56,774 nt of DNA from Micromonospora sp. PLK6-60 (GTDB taxonomy: Bacteria > Actinomycetota > Actinomycetes > Mycobacteriales > Micromonosporaceae). Position numbers and translations under genes: made by a program. Positions 22,956 to 31,999 of this stretch are shown piece by piece. The notes beneath the pieces were generated by a model that saw only the letters and a list, made by a program, of their open reading frames with translations, searched no databases and was not told the DNA's origin. The stretch spans positions 1 through 56,774 of the forward strand of contig NZ_JAIOAA010000026.1 of NCBI RefSeq assembly GCF_019890675.1, in the 5' to 3' direction. Numbering within the stretch: position 1 is the stretch's first letter; every line of letters begins with the position of its first letter.

Positions 22956-25619
22956 CCGGCGGCGGGGGGTGGCGCGCCGGGTGGGTGGGGCGCTGGTCGG
23001 GTCCTCCGGCCACGGATGACGGGGATACCGGCCGCGCAGCTCGGCCCGGACCTGCGGATAGCCGGTGCGCCAGAAGGAGGCCAGGTCGGCCGTGACGGCG
23101 GCCGGCCGACCGGCGGGGGAGAGCAGGTGCAGCAGCACCGGGACCCGTCCGTCGCCGATCCGGGGCGCGGTCGCCCAGCCGAAGGTCTCCTGGAGCTTCA
23201 CCGCGAGCACCGGAGCGGCGGGGTCGGTGTAGTCCACCCGGATCCGGGAGCCGCTCGGCACCGTCAGCCGCTCCGGGGCCACCTCGTCCAGTCGGCCGGC
23301 GAGGTGCCAGGGCAGCAGCCGGCGCAGCGCACCGGCCACGTCGATCCGGCCCAGGTCGGCCCGGCGTCGGGCTCGGGCCAGCTCCGGTCCCAGCCAGTCC
23401 GGCGCGGCGGCGAGCAGCGCGTCGTCGCCGACGTCCGGCCAGTCGTCGCCCAGCGCGTGCCGGCAGAAGGCCAGCCGGTCGCGCAGCGCGTGCGCCGCCG
23501 GGGTCCAGCCGAGCAGTGCCAGTCCCTCCCGCCGGAGCCCGGCCAGCAGCGCGGCGGCCAGCCGGTCCGGCTCCGGCCGGCGCAGCGGGCGTTCGACCAG
23601 TTCGATCGCGCCGAGCCGGACCACCTCGCGGGCCACCACGTCGCCGTCCGCCCAGCCGATCTCCCGGTCCTCGGTGAGCAGCGCGGCGGCGGCCTCGCGG
23701 GCGGTCGCCTCGTCCACCGGGGCGGCCGACCGGACCCGGGCGGTGGGCGCGCCGGGGGAGCGGTCGGCGACCGCGACGGCCAGCCAGCCGGAGCCGGTCA
23801 GCCCCGATCCGGGTGCCAGCTCCGCGGCGGTACCGCCGGCCATCAGGTAGGACCCGCCGCCGGTCCGGCGGGCCCGGGCCAGCCGCTCCGGGTACGCCAG
23901 CCCGACCAACAGCCCGGCGGCCAGGTCGTCGGGCAGCCGGTCGCCACCGGACGGCCCGGAACGGGTGTTCGGCGGAGCGCCGCCGGACGGGGTGCGCCGG
24001 GTCGGATGCGGGTCGTCGGGCGGGGTGGGCTCGGCCGGACGGGTGGCGGGCCGGGAGGCGTCGGCCGGGGTGGGCAGGGAGGCACGCAGCCGGCGTACCT
24101 CGGCCCGCCAGCGGGCGGTGGCGCCCGCGTCGGCCCCGGCGCGCAGCCGCCGCCAGGCCGCCGGCAGGTCGTCGCCCGGCCCGGTCACGCTCTCCTCGGC
24201 CAGCAGGGCGACCACCTCGGCGGCCCGGTCCGCGCCCACCCGTGGCGCCCCGTCCAGCAGCGCCCGGGCCAGCCGGGGATGCGCGCCCGCCGCCGCGATG
24301 GCCCGGCCCCGGCCGGTGATCCGGCCGTCGGCGTCCACCGCGCCGAGGCTGGCCAGGGTCTCCCGGGCGACGGTCATGGCGGCCGCCGGGGGCGGGTCGG
24401 GCAGGGCCAGTCCCACTCCGTCGGGGTCGCCCCAGGCGGCCAGCTCCAGCGCGAAGCCGGTCAGGTCGGCGGTGGAGATCTCCGGCTCGGGGTGCGGCGC
24501 CAGCCGCTGGTGGGTGGCCTCGGACCAGCACCGGTAGACGTAACCGGGCGCCTCCCGCCCGGCCCGGCCGGCGCGTTGGGTGGCCGCGGCCCGGGAGACC
24601 GGCACGGTGACCAGGGCGCCCAGGCCCCGGGCCAGGTCCATCCGGGGCAGCCGAGCGAGTCCGGCGTCCACCACCACCCGGACGCCGGGCACGGTGAGGC
24701 TGCTCTCCGCGACGGCGGTGGCCAGCACCACCCGCCGCCGGGGGCCGGGCCGCAGCGCCGCGTCCTGGTCGGCGCCGGGCATCCGCCCGTGCAGGGGCGT
24801 CAGGGCGATCCGGTCGCGCAGGTCGGCCAGCCGGCGGGTGACGCCGGCGATCTCCCCGGCTCCGGGCAGGAAGACCAGCAGGTCCCCGTCGCGTTCGCGC
24901 AGTGCCCGGCGGACCGTGTCGGCGACGTGGTCGAGCAGGGCGGGGGCGACCCGGGTGGGGCCCGGGGCGAGCACCGGCCGCGGCGGTGGCGCCCAGATCC
25001 GGGTCACCGGGTGCAGGGCGGCGCTGGCCCGGATGATCGGTGCCCCGCCGCCGTGGTCCGGCGTCCCGGCGGTGCCGCCGTGGTCCGGCGTCCCGGCGTC
25101 GCCGGTGAGCAGGGCGGCGAAGCGCTCCGCGTCCGGGGTGGCGGACATGGCCAGCAGCCACAGGTCGGGGCGCAGGGCCGCCCGCGCCTCCACCGCGAAG
25201 GCGAGCGTCAGGTCGGCGTCGAGTTGCCGCTCGTGCACCTCGTCGAGCAGCACCGCGGCCACGCCGGGCAGCTCGGGGTCGTGTTGCAGGCGGCGCAGCA
25301 GCAGGCCGGTGGTGACCACCTCGATCCGGGTGTCCGGCCCGGTGCGCCGCTCGCCACGCACCGCGTACCCGATCCGGCCGCCGACCCGCTCACCGAGCAG
25401 CGCGGCCATCCGGTGCGCCGCCGCCCGGGCCGCCACCCGGCGGGGCTGCGCGACCAGCACCCGGCCGGCGACCTCGTCGGCGACGGCGAGCGGCGCGAGG
25501 GTGGTCTTGCCGGTGCCCGGCGGGGCCACCAGGACGGCCGCGCCCGTCGCGCGCAGGGCCGCGACCAGCGGCGGCAGCGCCGCCCGCACGGGCAGATCCA
25601 GGGGTACGTCGGAGAGCAC
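22953..25619 (-). CDS. hrpB: ATP-dependent helicase HrpB
   Basis: 888 aa DEAH/RHA-type superfamily 2 helicase. Walker A is LVAPPGTGKTTLAPLA, Walker B LLDEVHERQLDADL, motif III AMSATPD; the helicase C region has FLPGAGEIAGVTRRLADL, LHGRMP and QRAGRAGREAPGYVYR, followed by HA2-like and HrpB C-terminal domains (AYPERLARARR, DLPAAWRRLR, FGWATAPRIGDGRVPVLLHL, LRGRYPRHPWPEDP). A Pro/Thr-rich insertion of about 45 residues (about 570-615) makes it longer than usual. RNA role unclear even in E. coli. The GTG at 25619 is chosen because conservation starts there; the open frame runs on upstream. The stop codon lies in the 22903 repeat. Confidence 0.92.
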   Translation of the reverse strand: MLSDVPLDLPVRAALPPLVAALRATGAAVLVAPPGTGKTTLAPLAVADEVAGRVLVAQPRRVAARAAAHRMAALLGERVGGRIGYAVRGERRTGPDTRIEVVTTGLLLRRLQHDPELPGVAAVLLDEVHERQLDADLTLAFAVEARAALRPDLWLLAMSATPDAERFAALLTGDAGTPDHGGTAGTPDHGGGAPIIRASAALHPVTRIWAPPPRPVLAPGPTRVAPALLDHVADTVRRALRERDGDLLVFLPGAGEIAGVTRRLADLRDRIALTPLHGRMPGADQDAALRPGPRRRVVLATAVAESSLTVPGVRVVVDAGLARLPRMDLARGLGALVTVPVSRAAATQRAGRAGREAPGYVYRCWSEATHQRLAPHPEPEISTADLTGFALELAAWGDPDGVGLALPDPPPAAAMTVARETLASLGAVDADGRITGRGRAIAAAGAHPRLARALLDGAPRVGADRAAEVVALLAEESVTGPGDDLPAAWRRLRAGADAGATARWRAEVRRLRASLPTPADASRPATRPAEPTPPDDPHPTRRTPSGGAPPNTRSGPSGGDRLPDDLAAGLLVGLAYPERLARARRTGGGSYLMAGGTAAELAPGSGLTGSGWLAVAVADRSPGAPTARVRSAAPVDEATAREAAAALLTEDREIGWADGDVVAREVVRLGAIELVERPLRRPEPDRLAAALLAGLRREGLALLGWTPAAHALRDRLAFCRHALGDDWPDVGDDALLAAAPDWLGPELARARRRADLGRIDVAGALRRLLPWHLAGRLDEVAPERLTVPSGSRIRVDYTDPAAPVLAVKLQETFGWATAPRIGDGRVPVLLHLLSPAGRPAAVTADLASFWRTGYPQVRAELRGRYPRHPWPEDPTSAPPTRRATPRRR

Positions 25620-25679
25620 GCCCCCACTCTCGCACCGCCGCCCCGGCCGGGGTGCGGGGGTGTTGGGCATCATATTGAG

Positions 25680-26441
25680 ATGTGTCGAATGATCGCGTTG
25701 GCTGAGCCGATGGGGCGCATCGCGTACGACGAGAAGAACTCGGCCGCCTTCGCCGCCGGCCGGCAACTCAACCTGGACGGGCTGGCCGCCTGGCGGGCCG
25801 CCGTGGCCCGGCACCTGCCCGCGCGGGCCGGCCTGCGCCTGCTCGACCTCGGGGCGGGCACCGGCACCTGGTCCGCCGCCTTCCGGCAGTGGTACGGCGC
25901 GGAGGTGCTGGCGGTCGAGCCGGCGGCGGCGATGCGGGCGCGGTGCGCGTACCCGGTGCTGGTGGCGGGGCGCGCGGAGGCGCTGCCGGTCGCGGCGGCC
26001 AGCCTGGACGGCGCGTGGATCTCGACGGTGATCCATCACCTGCCGGATCTCCCGGCGGTCGCCGCCGAACTGCGCCGGACCCTGCGGCCGGGGGCGCCGG
26101 TGCTGATCCGGTCCGTCTTCGCCGGCCGGGGTGGCGGAATCAGCCTGTTCCGGTGGTTCCCGGAGGCGCTGCGCGTGGTGGAGAGCTATCCGTCGGTGGC
26201 CGACATCTGCGCCGCCTTCGGCGAAGCGGGGTTCGCGCCGGTCGCGCTGGAGTCGGTGCCGCAGGTCACCGCGCCGTCGCTGGGGGCCGCCGCCGTGGGG
26301 CTGCGCCGCGCCGCGCACACCCCGCTGCTGCTGCTCGACGACGCGGACTACGACCGGGGGGTGGCGCGCCTGCGGGCGGCGGCGGACCGGGCGCCCGAGG
26401 CGCCTGTGGTGGACTCGCTGGACCTGTTGGTGCTGCGCTGA
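25680..26441 (+). CDS. Class I SAM-dependent methyltransferase
   Basis: 253 aa. SAM-binding motif I is LRLLDLGAGTGTWSAAF, the acidic post-I residue lies in VLAVEPAAAMRAR, and motifs follow as AEALPVAAASLDGAWISTVI and ELRRTLRPGAPVLIRSVFAG. It resembles methyltransferase-11/25 enzymes acting on small molecules; substrate unknown. Start uncertain: ATG 25680 or ATG 25689, both close behind CATATT (25671-25676), a -10-like box. It diverges from hrpB across 60 bases. Confidence 0.85.
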   Translation: MCRMIALAEPMGRIAYDEKNSAAFAAGRQLNLDGLAAWRAAVARHLPARAGLRLLDLGAGTGTWSAAFRQWYGAEVLAVEPAAAMRARCAYPVLVAGRAEALPVAAASLDGAWISTVIHHLPDLPAVAAELRRTLRPGAPVLIRSVFAGRGGGISLFRWFPEALRVVESYPSVADICAAFGEAGFAPVALESVPQVTAPSLGAAAVGLRRAAHTPLLLLDDADYDRGVARLRAAADRAPEAPVVDSLDLLVLR

Positions 26442-26468
26442 GCCGGCTGCGGACCGAGGGCGGACACG

Positions 26469-26500
26469 GCGATGGCCGGGCCCGCCGGCCCGGCCATCGC
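26469..26500. terminator. 13-bp stem bidirectional terminator
   Basis: GCGATGGCCGGGC / GCCCGGCCATCGC with a 6-base loop between the convergent methyltransferase and sigma factor genes. Confidence 0.75.
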
Positions 26501-26517
26501 ACCACCCCCTGACAGGC

Positions 26518-27342
26518 TCAGTACGTGCCGTCGAGCTGCCCCCGCAGCTTCGTCAGCGCCCGGGCGAGCAGCCGCGACACGTGCATCTGCGAGACGCCGA
26601 TCTGCTCGGCGATCTGCGACTGGGTCAGGTTGCCGTAGAAGCGCAGCGTGAGGATCTTCTGCTCGCGCTCGTCCAGCGTGGCCAGCGCCGGGCCGAGGGC
26701 GACCCGCAGCTCGGCCAGCTCGAACTCGTTGTCCTCGCCGCCGAGCATGTCGCCCAGCTCGGTGGCCCGGTCGCCGTCGCCGGTCGGAGTGGACAGCGAC
26801 ACCGCGTTGTAGGCGCGGGCGCCTTCCAGGCCCTCCAGAACCTCTTCCTCGGTGAGCTTGAGGTGGGCGGCGATGTCGGCGACCGTCGGGGAGCGGCCCA
26901 GGGTCTGCAGCAGCGAGCTGTTGGCGTCGGAGATGGCCAGCCGCAGCTCCTGGAGGCGACGCGGCACCCGGATGTCCCAGGTGCGGTCGCGGAAGTGCCG
27001 CTTGAGCTCGCCGATGATGGTCGGGATGGCGTAACCGGCGAAGTCGACGCCGCGCGACGGGTCGAACTTGTCGATCGCCTTGATCAGGCCGACGGCGGCG
27101 GTCTGCGCCAGGTCGTCGGTCGGCTCGCCCCGGCCGCTGTAGCGGTGGGCGAGGTGGTTGGCGAGCGGCAGCCAGGCCTCGATCGCCTTGTCGCGCATGG
27201 CGGCGCGGGAAGGGTGGTTCGCCGGCAGGGCGGCCATCGCGTTCAGCAGGTCCGCGGCGCTGTCGGTGAGCGCCCGCGGGTCCAGCTTCTCGGTGGTCGT
27301 CGGTACGGCGGTTGCAGTCTGCGCAGTGGTCGGCGCGGTCAT
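26518..27342 (-). CDS. SigB/SigF/SigG-family RNA polymerase sigma factor
   Basis: 274 aa stress/differentiation sigma factor lacking region 1. Region 2 (about 55-125) has YSGRGEPTDDLAQTAAVGLI and FDPSRGVDFAGYAIPTIIGE, then HFRDRTWDIRVPRRLQEL; region 3 (about 135-190) has LGRSPTVADIAAHLKLTEEE; region 4 (about 215-270) has LDEREQKILTLRFYGNLTQS and IGVSQMHVSRLLARAL. This family reads GTTT-N14-17-GGGTAT/C promoters, of which many occur in this window. No anti-sigma or anti-anti-sigma gene is adjacent, which is unusual. GGGAGG before ATG 27342 fixes the start. Confidence 0.93.
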   Translation of the reverse strand: MTAPTTAQTATAVPTTTEKLDPRALTDSAADLLNAMAALPANHPSRAAMRDKAIEAWLPLANHLAHRYSGRGEPTDDLAQTAAVGLIKAIDKFDPSRGVDFAGYAIPTIIGELKRHFRDRTWDIRVPRRLQELRLAISDANSSLLQTLGRSPTVADIAAHLKLTEEEVLEGLEGARAYNAVSLSTPTGDGDRATELGDMLGGEDNEFELAELRVALGPALATLDEREQKILTLRFYGNLTQSQIAEQIGVSQMHVSRLLARALTKLRGQLDGTY

Positions 27343-27719
27343 GGGTGGTCCTCCCTGCACCTCGTCCGCGGATAAAAAAGACGTGACGCTTCGGTTTAGC
27401 TTGAGTTGGTCCGTTCGGGACTCACCTTAGCCTGATCGTCTCGCAGAAATCTAGCCGAAAGTACGATGTCCTTAAGTAATTTTCCTCGCGATAAGCCGTG
27501 AATCGGTCATACGTCCACGGTTTGTGATCACGATTACCGGTACCTGCGGGCCACCGGGGGGCCCACCGATCGACGATCCGGGTGACCCGGGCGGAGGAGC
27601 GGGCCGGCCGATCGGGCAAGAAGGAACCCGACAACCGGCGTCGACTGTCGCTTATCCGTCGTTGTCCCGCCGGCGGGACCAGCCGTAGCGTCCGTGAGGT
27701 ATCCCTGGTTGGAGGTCCT
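27343..27719. other. Regulatory region between divergent sigma factor and ADC-like genes
   Basis: About 375 bases with an AT-rich patch at about 27435-27530, uncommon in this window. I see no gene. I did not find a GTTT/GGGTAY match upstream of the sigma gene, so autoregulation is not supported by the sequence. Confidence 0.5.
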
Positions 27720-28685
27720 GTGCTCGACCCCGCCGCACCCCAGCTCGTGGTGCAGTGCCGCACGCTCTACGTCAGCTGGCTGCCGGCGGACCCCGACGCG
27801 GTGGCCGCCCTGGTGCCGGCCGGGCTGCACCCCCGCCCGGACCGCCAGGTCTTCATGAACCAGTACGTGGTGGACGACGCGACCCAGTCCTCGGGGCTCG
27901 GGCCGTACTCGCTGACCTACCTGGGCGTCACCCTGGCCGGGCTGGACGCCCCCGGCGGGCACCCCGGCGGCTGGTGGACCCACTACCTGGCCTCCAGCCC
28001 GCTGATCAGCGACTACGCCGCCGCCCGCGGCGCACCGGCGGCGCCCGGCCGGACCACCATCGAGGTGCGGGGCGAGGAGTTGGCGTCGGTCACCGAGGCG
28101 GCCGGCCAGCCGCTGATCCGCGCCCGCTGCCGGGTGGGGGACACCGGTCACCAGATCCACAGCGGCCATCACCGCTTCCTCACCCGCCGCGACGGCGAGG
28201 TGGTCAGCGCCGTCTACCCGTTCATCGCGGAGCCGGTGGCCCCGTTCGAGATCGAGTCGGTGGAGTTCCTCGACCCCGGGCACCCGGCGTACGCGCTGCG
28301 CCCGGCCAACCCGCTGACCATCGCCTGGGGGTTCTACGCCCCGCGCTCCTCGTTCGCCCATCCGGGCGGGCTCACCTCGTGGCCGCTGCCGGAGGAGCCG
28401 GTCGCCGACCCGCCCCGGCCCCGGCGCGCCGAACGGGACGAACCTGCGGCGGGGCGGCCGCGCGGCGAGCCCGCCGGGCCGGACCGGCCGCCGGTCGGGC
28501 ACCGCTCGGAGGTGTCGGCCGGCCCCGGTTTCGGCGGCCCCGGTCCCGGGCGGCTGCGGAACGGGCCGGGACCGCACTGGCCGTACGACGTGGCGCCGGC
28601 GGTGGGCGGCGGCTCAGAACGTGCCGGCGCGCCGGGCCCGCAGTGGCCGGCCGTCCGGGTCGTAGACCAGCCGGTAGACCGGTAG
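27720..28685 (+). CDS. Acetoacetate decarboxylase-like family protein
   Basis: 321 aa. The first about 220 residues resemble acetoacetate-decarboxylase-fold proteins: LVVQCRTLYVSWLPADPDAV, GLHPRPDRQVFMNQYVVDD, YSLTYLGVTLAG, GHHRFLTRRDGEVV and NPLTIAWGFYAPRSSFAHPG. Whether the catalytic Lys is kept I cannot tell; many such proteins are not decarboxylases. The last about 95 residues are Pro/Arg/Gly low-complexity and overlap the convergent phospholipase gene by 72 bases. GGAGG before GTG 27720 supports the start. Confidence 0.72.
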   Translation: MLDPAAPQLVVQCRTLYVSWLPADPDAVAALVPAGLHPRPDRQVFMNQYVVDDATQSSGLGPYSLTYLGVTLAGLDAPGGHPGGWWTHYLASSPLISDYAAARGAPAAPGRTTIEVRGEELASVTEAAGQPLIRARCRVGDTGHQIHSGHHRFLTRRDGEVVSAVYPFIAEPVAPFEIESVEFLDPGHPAYALRPANPLTIAWGFYAPRSSFAHPGGLTSWPLPEEPVADPPRPRRAERDEPAAGRPRGEPAGPDRPPVGHRSEVSAGPGFGGPGPGRLRNGPGPHWPYDVAPAVGGGSERAGAPGPQWPAVRVVDQPVDR

Positions 28686-30203
28686 CGCCCAGGCCCGGGT
28701 GTACCAGGGCAGCCGCTCGGGTCGGTGCGGGCGCAGCCGGCCCGGCGGGCGGGGGCCGACCCGCCCGCCGTCGTGCCACCGCTGCAACGCCTCGGCCGCC
28801 GAGGTGATCGCCTCGACCGCCTTGGCCGGGTCGAGCAGGTCGTGGTCCTCGTCGCCGTCCGGGTCCCGGTCCAGGTGCTCGCGCCACAGCCGCAGGCGCA
28901 GCTCCCGGGCGAAGACCCGGGCCCCGTCGCCCCGCCCGGCCGGGTCGGCGGGCGCGCGCTCGTCGCGGGTCTCGTCGAGCACCGCGCAGGACAGCTCGCT
29001 GTCGTGGGTCCACGAGCGCCGGTTGAAGTTGTCGCTGCCCACGCTGGCCCAGACGTCGTCCACCACGCACACCTTGGCGTGCACGTAGACCGGGCCGCCG
29101 TCGTGGTTCTCCACGTCGAAGACGTGCACCCGGTCCGGCGCCGCCCGGTGGCAGAGCGACAGGGCCTGCTCCCGGCCGACCATGTTCGGTGGCAGCGCCA
29201 GCCGGCCGTCCACGTCCGGGTGGCGAGGGACGACAGCCACCAGGTGCAGCTCCGGGTTCGCCCGCAGCGCCTCGGCGAACAGCTCGGCCACCTCGGTCGA
29301 CCAGAGGTACTGGTCCTCCAGGTAGATCAGCCGCCGGGCCCGGCGGACCGCCTTGGTGTAGCCGCGGGCCACCGTCCGTTCGCCGTCCGGGGCGAAGGAG
29401 TAGCGCGGGCGTACCGCCGGGTAGGTGCGCAGCACCTGGACGGCGTGCGGGCCGCAGGGCGGCGGATCGGCCGGCTGCGCGGGCAGCGGGTCGGGACTCA
29501 GGTCGGCGCCGCGCAGCCGGTCCCGCACATACGCCAGCGGATTTTCCGAGTCCAGCGGCATCGGGTCGGTCCAGCGCTCGCGGAACGTGGTGTCCAGCGC
29601 GCCGACCACCGGCCCGCGCAACGCCAGCTGCACGTCGTGCCAGGGTGGGTGCGGCCCGTACCGGGGCGACATCAGCACCGGTTGCGGGTCACCGGCGTGG
29701 TCGGCGTCGTCCCGGCGGCTGTGGCACAGGTCGATCCCGCCGGCGAAGGCGACGTCCCGCTCCGGGGCGTCGGGGTGGCGCAGCACGACCAGCTTCTGGT
29801 GGTGCGAACCGCCGCGGCGGACCCGCTGGTCGAGCAGCACCTCCGCGCCGGCGGCGCGGAGCGTCTCGCTGAGGCCGCGATTCTCCGCCTCGCTGTAGGA
29901 GAGCGCGTCGAGGTGGGAGCGCCAGATCAGCCCCTTGACCACCACGCCGCGCTGGGCGGCCTGGGCGAACAGCTGGGCCACGGTCGGGCCGTCGGGGCGC
30001 AGCCGCTCGTCCGGGTCGCCGCGCCAGTCGGTGAAGAAGAGGTGGTCGCCGGGGCCGAGCGCGGATACCGCACTGACCAGGCGGTCGAAGTACGCGGCGC
30101 CGTGAATTAACGGCTCGGCAAGGTTTCCGGTCGTCCAGACGGGTAACTCCGAGACCGGGTTGGCGCGTTCCCGCGCGGTGAGGAACCAGTCCCGCAGCGC
30201 CAC
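28614..30203 (-). CDS. Phospholipase D-like (cardiolipin synthase-type) protein
   Basis: 529 aa with two PLD catalytic repeats. The first is GGSHHQKLVVLRHPD (nt about 29790-29830); the second is YVHAKVCVVDDVWASVGSDN followed by FNRRSWTHDSEL (nt about 28990-29080), a canonical HKD motif. The superfamily hydrolyses or transfers phosphodiesters; members of this architecture are annotated cardiolipin synthase or PLD-domain protein. No signal peptide or transmembrane helix, so it is not a typical membrane ClsA. It ends 72 bases inside the convergent ADC-like gene. Confidence 0.88.
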   Translation of the reverse strand: MALRDWFLTARERANPVSELPVWTTGNLAEPLIHGAAYFDRLVSAVSALGPGDHLFFTDWRGDPDERLRPDGPTVAQLFAQAAQRGVVVKGLIWRSHLDALSYSEAENRGLSETLRAAGAEVLLDQRVRRGGSHHQKLVVLRHPDAPERDVAFAGGIDLCHSRRDDADHAGDPQPVLMSPRYGPHPPWHDVQLALRGPVVGALDTTFRERWTDPMPLDSENPLAYVRDRLRGADLSPDPLPAQPADPPPCGPHAVQVLRTYPAVRPRYSFAPDGERTVARGYTKAVRRARRLIYLEDQYLWSTEVAELFAEALRANPELHLVAVVPRHPDVDGRLALPPNMVGREQALSLCHRAAPDRVHVFDVENHDGGPVYVHAKVCVVDDVWASVGSDNFNRRSWTHDSELSCAVLDETRDERAPADPAGRGDGARVFARELRLRLWREHLDRDPDGDEDHDLLDPAKAVEAITSAAEALQRWHDGGRVGPRPPGRLRPHRPERLPWYTRAWALPVYRLVYDPDGRPLRARRAGTF

Positions 30204-30330
30204 GTTCCAGCCCTCCCGAGGTCGACGACGTCCTCACGGTATGACCACCGCGACGGTCGCGCACCTCCGGCGTACGCCGACGTGACCGCGCGGGTGACCG
30301 AGAACGAACGACAACCGAGGAGGCCACCCC

Positions 30331-30459
30331 ATGCCCGCCGAGACGACGAACACCGTGACCGAGCACCGCCCGCAGGCGGTGGAGGGTGAACGGGGTGCGC
30401 TGGTGGCGGTGTTGGTGATGGTGCTCCTGGGTATCGCCGGCATCTTCGCCGTGTCCTGA
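30331..30459 (+). CDS. 42-residue single-helix membrane microprotein
   Basis: MPAETTNTVTEHRPQAVEGE followed by RGALVAVLVMVLLGIAGIFA and a VS end: a hydrophilic N-terminus and one C-terminal membrane helix. GAGGAGG seven bases before the ATG and GC-rich third positions support it. It stands alone between the phospholipase gene (divergent) and a terminator. Function unknown. Confidence 0.72.
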   Translation: MPAETTNTVTEHRPQAVEGERGALVAVLVMVLLGIAGIFAVS

Positions 30460-30468
30460 GCGCGGCAC

Positions 30469-30497
30469 GGGCGCCCCGGGTGAACCCCGGGACGCCC
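30469..30497. terminator. 12-bp stem bidirectional terminator
   Basis: GGGCGCCCCGGG / CCCGGGACGCCC (11 of 12 pairs) with a 5-base loop, between the microprotein gene and the convergent pirin gene. Confidence 0.75.
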
Positions 30498-30513
30498 CCG
30501 CCGTACGCGTGCC

Positions 30514-31485
30514 TCAGGCGTCGGTGTGCGGCATCCGCTCCGTCGGGACCACCCCGAGCCGGCCGGCCTGGAAGTCCTCCACGGCCTGGATCAGCTCGGC
30601 GCGGGTGTTCATCACGAACGGCCCGTAGTGCGCCACCGGCTCCCGGATGGGCTGCCCGCCCATGATGTAGAGCTCCAGCGCGGGGGTGTTGGCGTCCTGG
30701 CGGTCGGCCGCGGTGACCCGCAGCGCGTCGCCCGGACCGTGCACCGCGAGCTGGCCGGTGTGGATCGGGCGGCGGTCGGTGCCGACCGTGCCCCGCCCGG
30801 CCAGCACGTAGACCAGGGCGTTGAAGTCGGCCCGCCAGGGCAGGCTGAGCTCGGCGCCGGGCTGCACCGTCACGTGCGCGATGGTGATCGGGGTGTGGGT
30901 CGAACCCGGCCCCCGGTGCCCGGCCACCTCACCGGCGATCACCCGGATCAGCGCGCCGCCGTCGGGCGTGCTGAGCAGCGCCGACTCCCGGCCCCGGATG
31001 TCCTGGTAACGCGGCGGGATCAGCTTGGCCACCCGGGGCAGGTTCACCCAGAGCTGGAGGCCGTGGAACAGCCCGCCGCTGACCACCAGGTGCTCCGGCG
31101 GCGCCTCGATGTGCAGCAGGCCGCTGCCGGCGGTCATCCACTGGGTGTCGCCGTCGGTGATGGTGCCGCCGCCGCCCTGCGAGTCCTGATGGTCCATGAT
31201 CCCGTCGATCATGTAGGTCACCGTCTCGAAGCCGCGGTGCGGGTGCCACGAGGTGCCCTTCGGCTCGCCCGGGGCGTAGTCGACCTCACCCATCTGGTCG
31301 AGGTGGATGAACGGGTCCAGCTCGCTCATCGGCACCCCGGCGAAGGCCCGGCGCACCGGGAAGCCCTCGCCCTCGTAGCCGCTGGGCGCGGTGGTCAGCC
31401 GGCGGACCGGCCGGTAGCTGGTGGACTCGTCGAGGCGCGGCAGGCGGGGCAGGACGAGGACGTCGTCGACGGTGATCGCGGGCAT
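30514..31485 (-). CDS. Pirin family protein
   Basis: 323 aa bicupin. The N-terminal cupin carries the metal-binding WHPHRGFETVTYMIDG, HQDSQGG and QWMTAGSGLLHIEAPPE signatures (His-x-His...Glu/His); pirin_C follows from about residue 190 (PGAELSLPWRADFNALVYVL). Bacterial pirins are Fe-dependent regulators or quercetinase-like dioxygenases. It lies 12 bases downstream of a MarR gene on the same strand, so the two form an operon and the MarR protein probably controls it. Confidence 0.92.
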   Translation of the reverse strand: MPAITVDDVLVLPRLPRLDESTSYRPVRRLTTAPSGYEGEGFPVRRAFAGVPMSELDPFIHLDQMGEVDYAPGEPKGTSWHPHRGFETVTYMIDGIMDHQDSQGGGGTITDGDTQWMTAGSGLLHIEAPPEHLVVSGGLFHGLQLWVNLPRVAKLIPPRYQDIRGRESALLSTPDGGALIRVIAGEVAGHRGPGSTHTPITIAHVTVQPGAELSLPWRADFNALVYVLAGRGTVGTDRRPIHTGQLAVHGPGDALRVTAADRQDANTPALELYIMGGQPIREPVAHYGPFVMNTRAELIQAVEDFQAGRLGVVPTERMPHTDA

Positions 31486-31497
31486 CGAGGGCTCCTT

Positions 31498-31980
31498 CTA
31501 GTGGTCGGCCGGGGTGGACGACGCGTCGCGGTCGGCGTGCAGGCGCCGGCCGAGCCGTGCGAAGACCCGGGTGAGGCATGCGACCTCGGCGTCGTCGAGG
31601 TCGTCCATCAGGTGGCTGCGCACGGAGCGCAGGTGGTGCGGCGCGGCCTCGCGCAGCGTCAGCAGGCCGGCGGCGGTGAGCACCGCCTCGCTGCCCCGGC
31701 GGTCTCCCGGGCAGCTTTCCCGGGCCACCAGGCCGCGCTTCTGCATCGAGGTGATCTGGTACGTCAGCCGGCTCGGCGAGAAGACCAGCCGGTCGGCCAG
31801 CTCACCCATCCGCAGCCGCTGGCCGGGCGCCTCGGAGAGGAGCACCAGCACGTGGTAGTCGGCGAAGCTCAGCTCGCTGTCGGCGCGCAGATCGTCCTCC
31901 AGCTGGGTGAACAGCCGCTGGCTCGACTCGATGTACGCCCGCCAGCAGGCCATCCGCGCGCGGTCCAGGCTCTCGGTCAC
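31498..31980 (-). CDS. MarR-family transcriptional regulator
   Basis: 160 aa winged-helix regulator: LSFADYHVLVLLSEAPGQRL, MGELADRLVFSPSRLTYQIT (recognition helix), MQKRGLVARESCPGDRRGSE (wing) and a dimerising C-terminus. The start is uncertain: GTG 31980 matches relatives, with AAGGAG 15 bases upstream; the frame stays open to TTG 32004. First gene of the operon with pirin; probably autoregulated through the inverted AT-rich sites at 32000-32079. Confidence 0.85.
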   Translation of the reverse strand: MTESLDRARMACWRAYIESSQRLFTQLEDDLRADSELSFADYHVLVLLSEAPGQRLRMGELADRLVFSPSRLTYQITSMQKRGLVARESCPGDRRGSEAVLTAAGLLTLREAAPHHLRSVRSHLMDDLDDAEVACLTRVFARLGRRLHADRDASSTPADH

Positions 31981-31999
31981 GTCACCACGATAGCACTCC

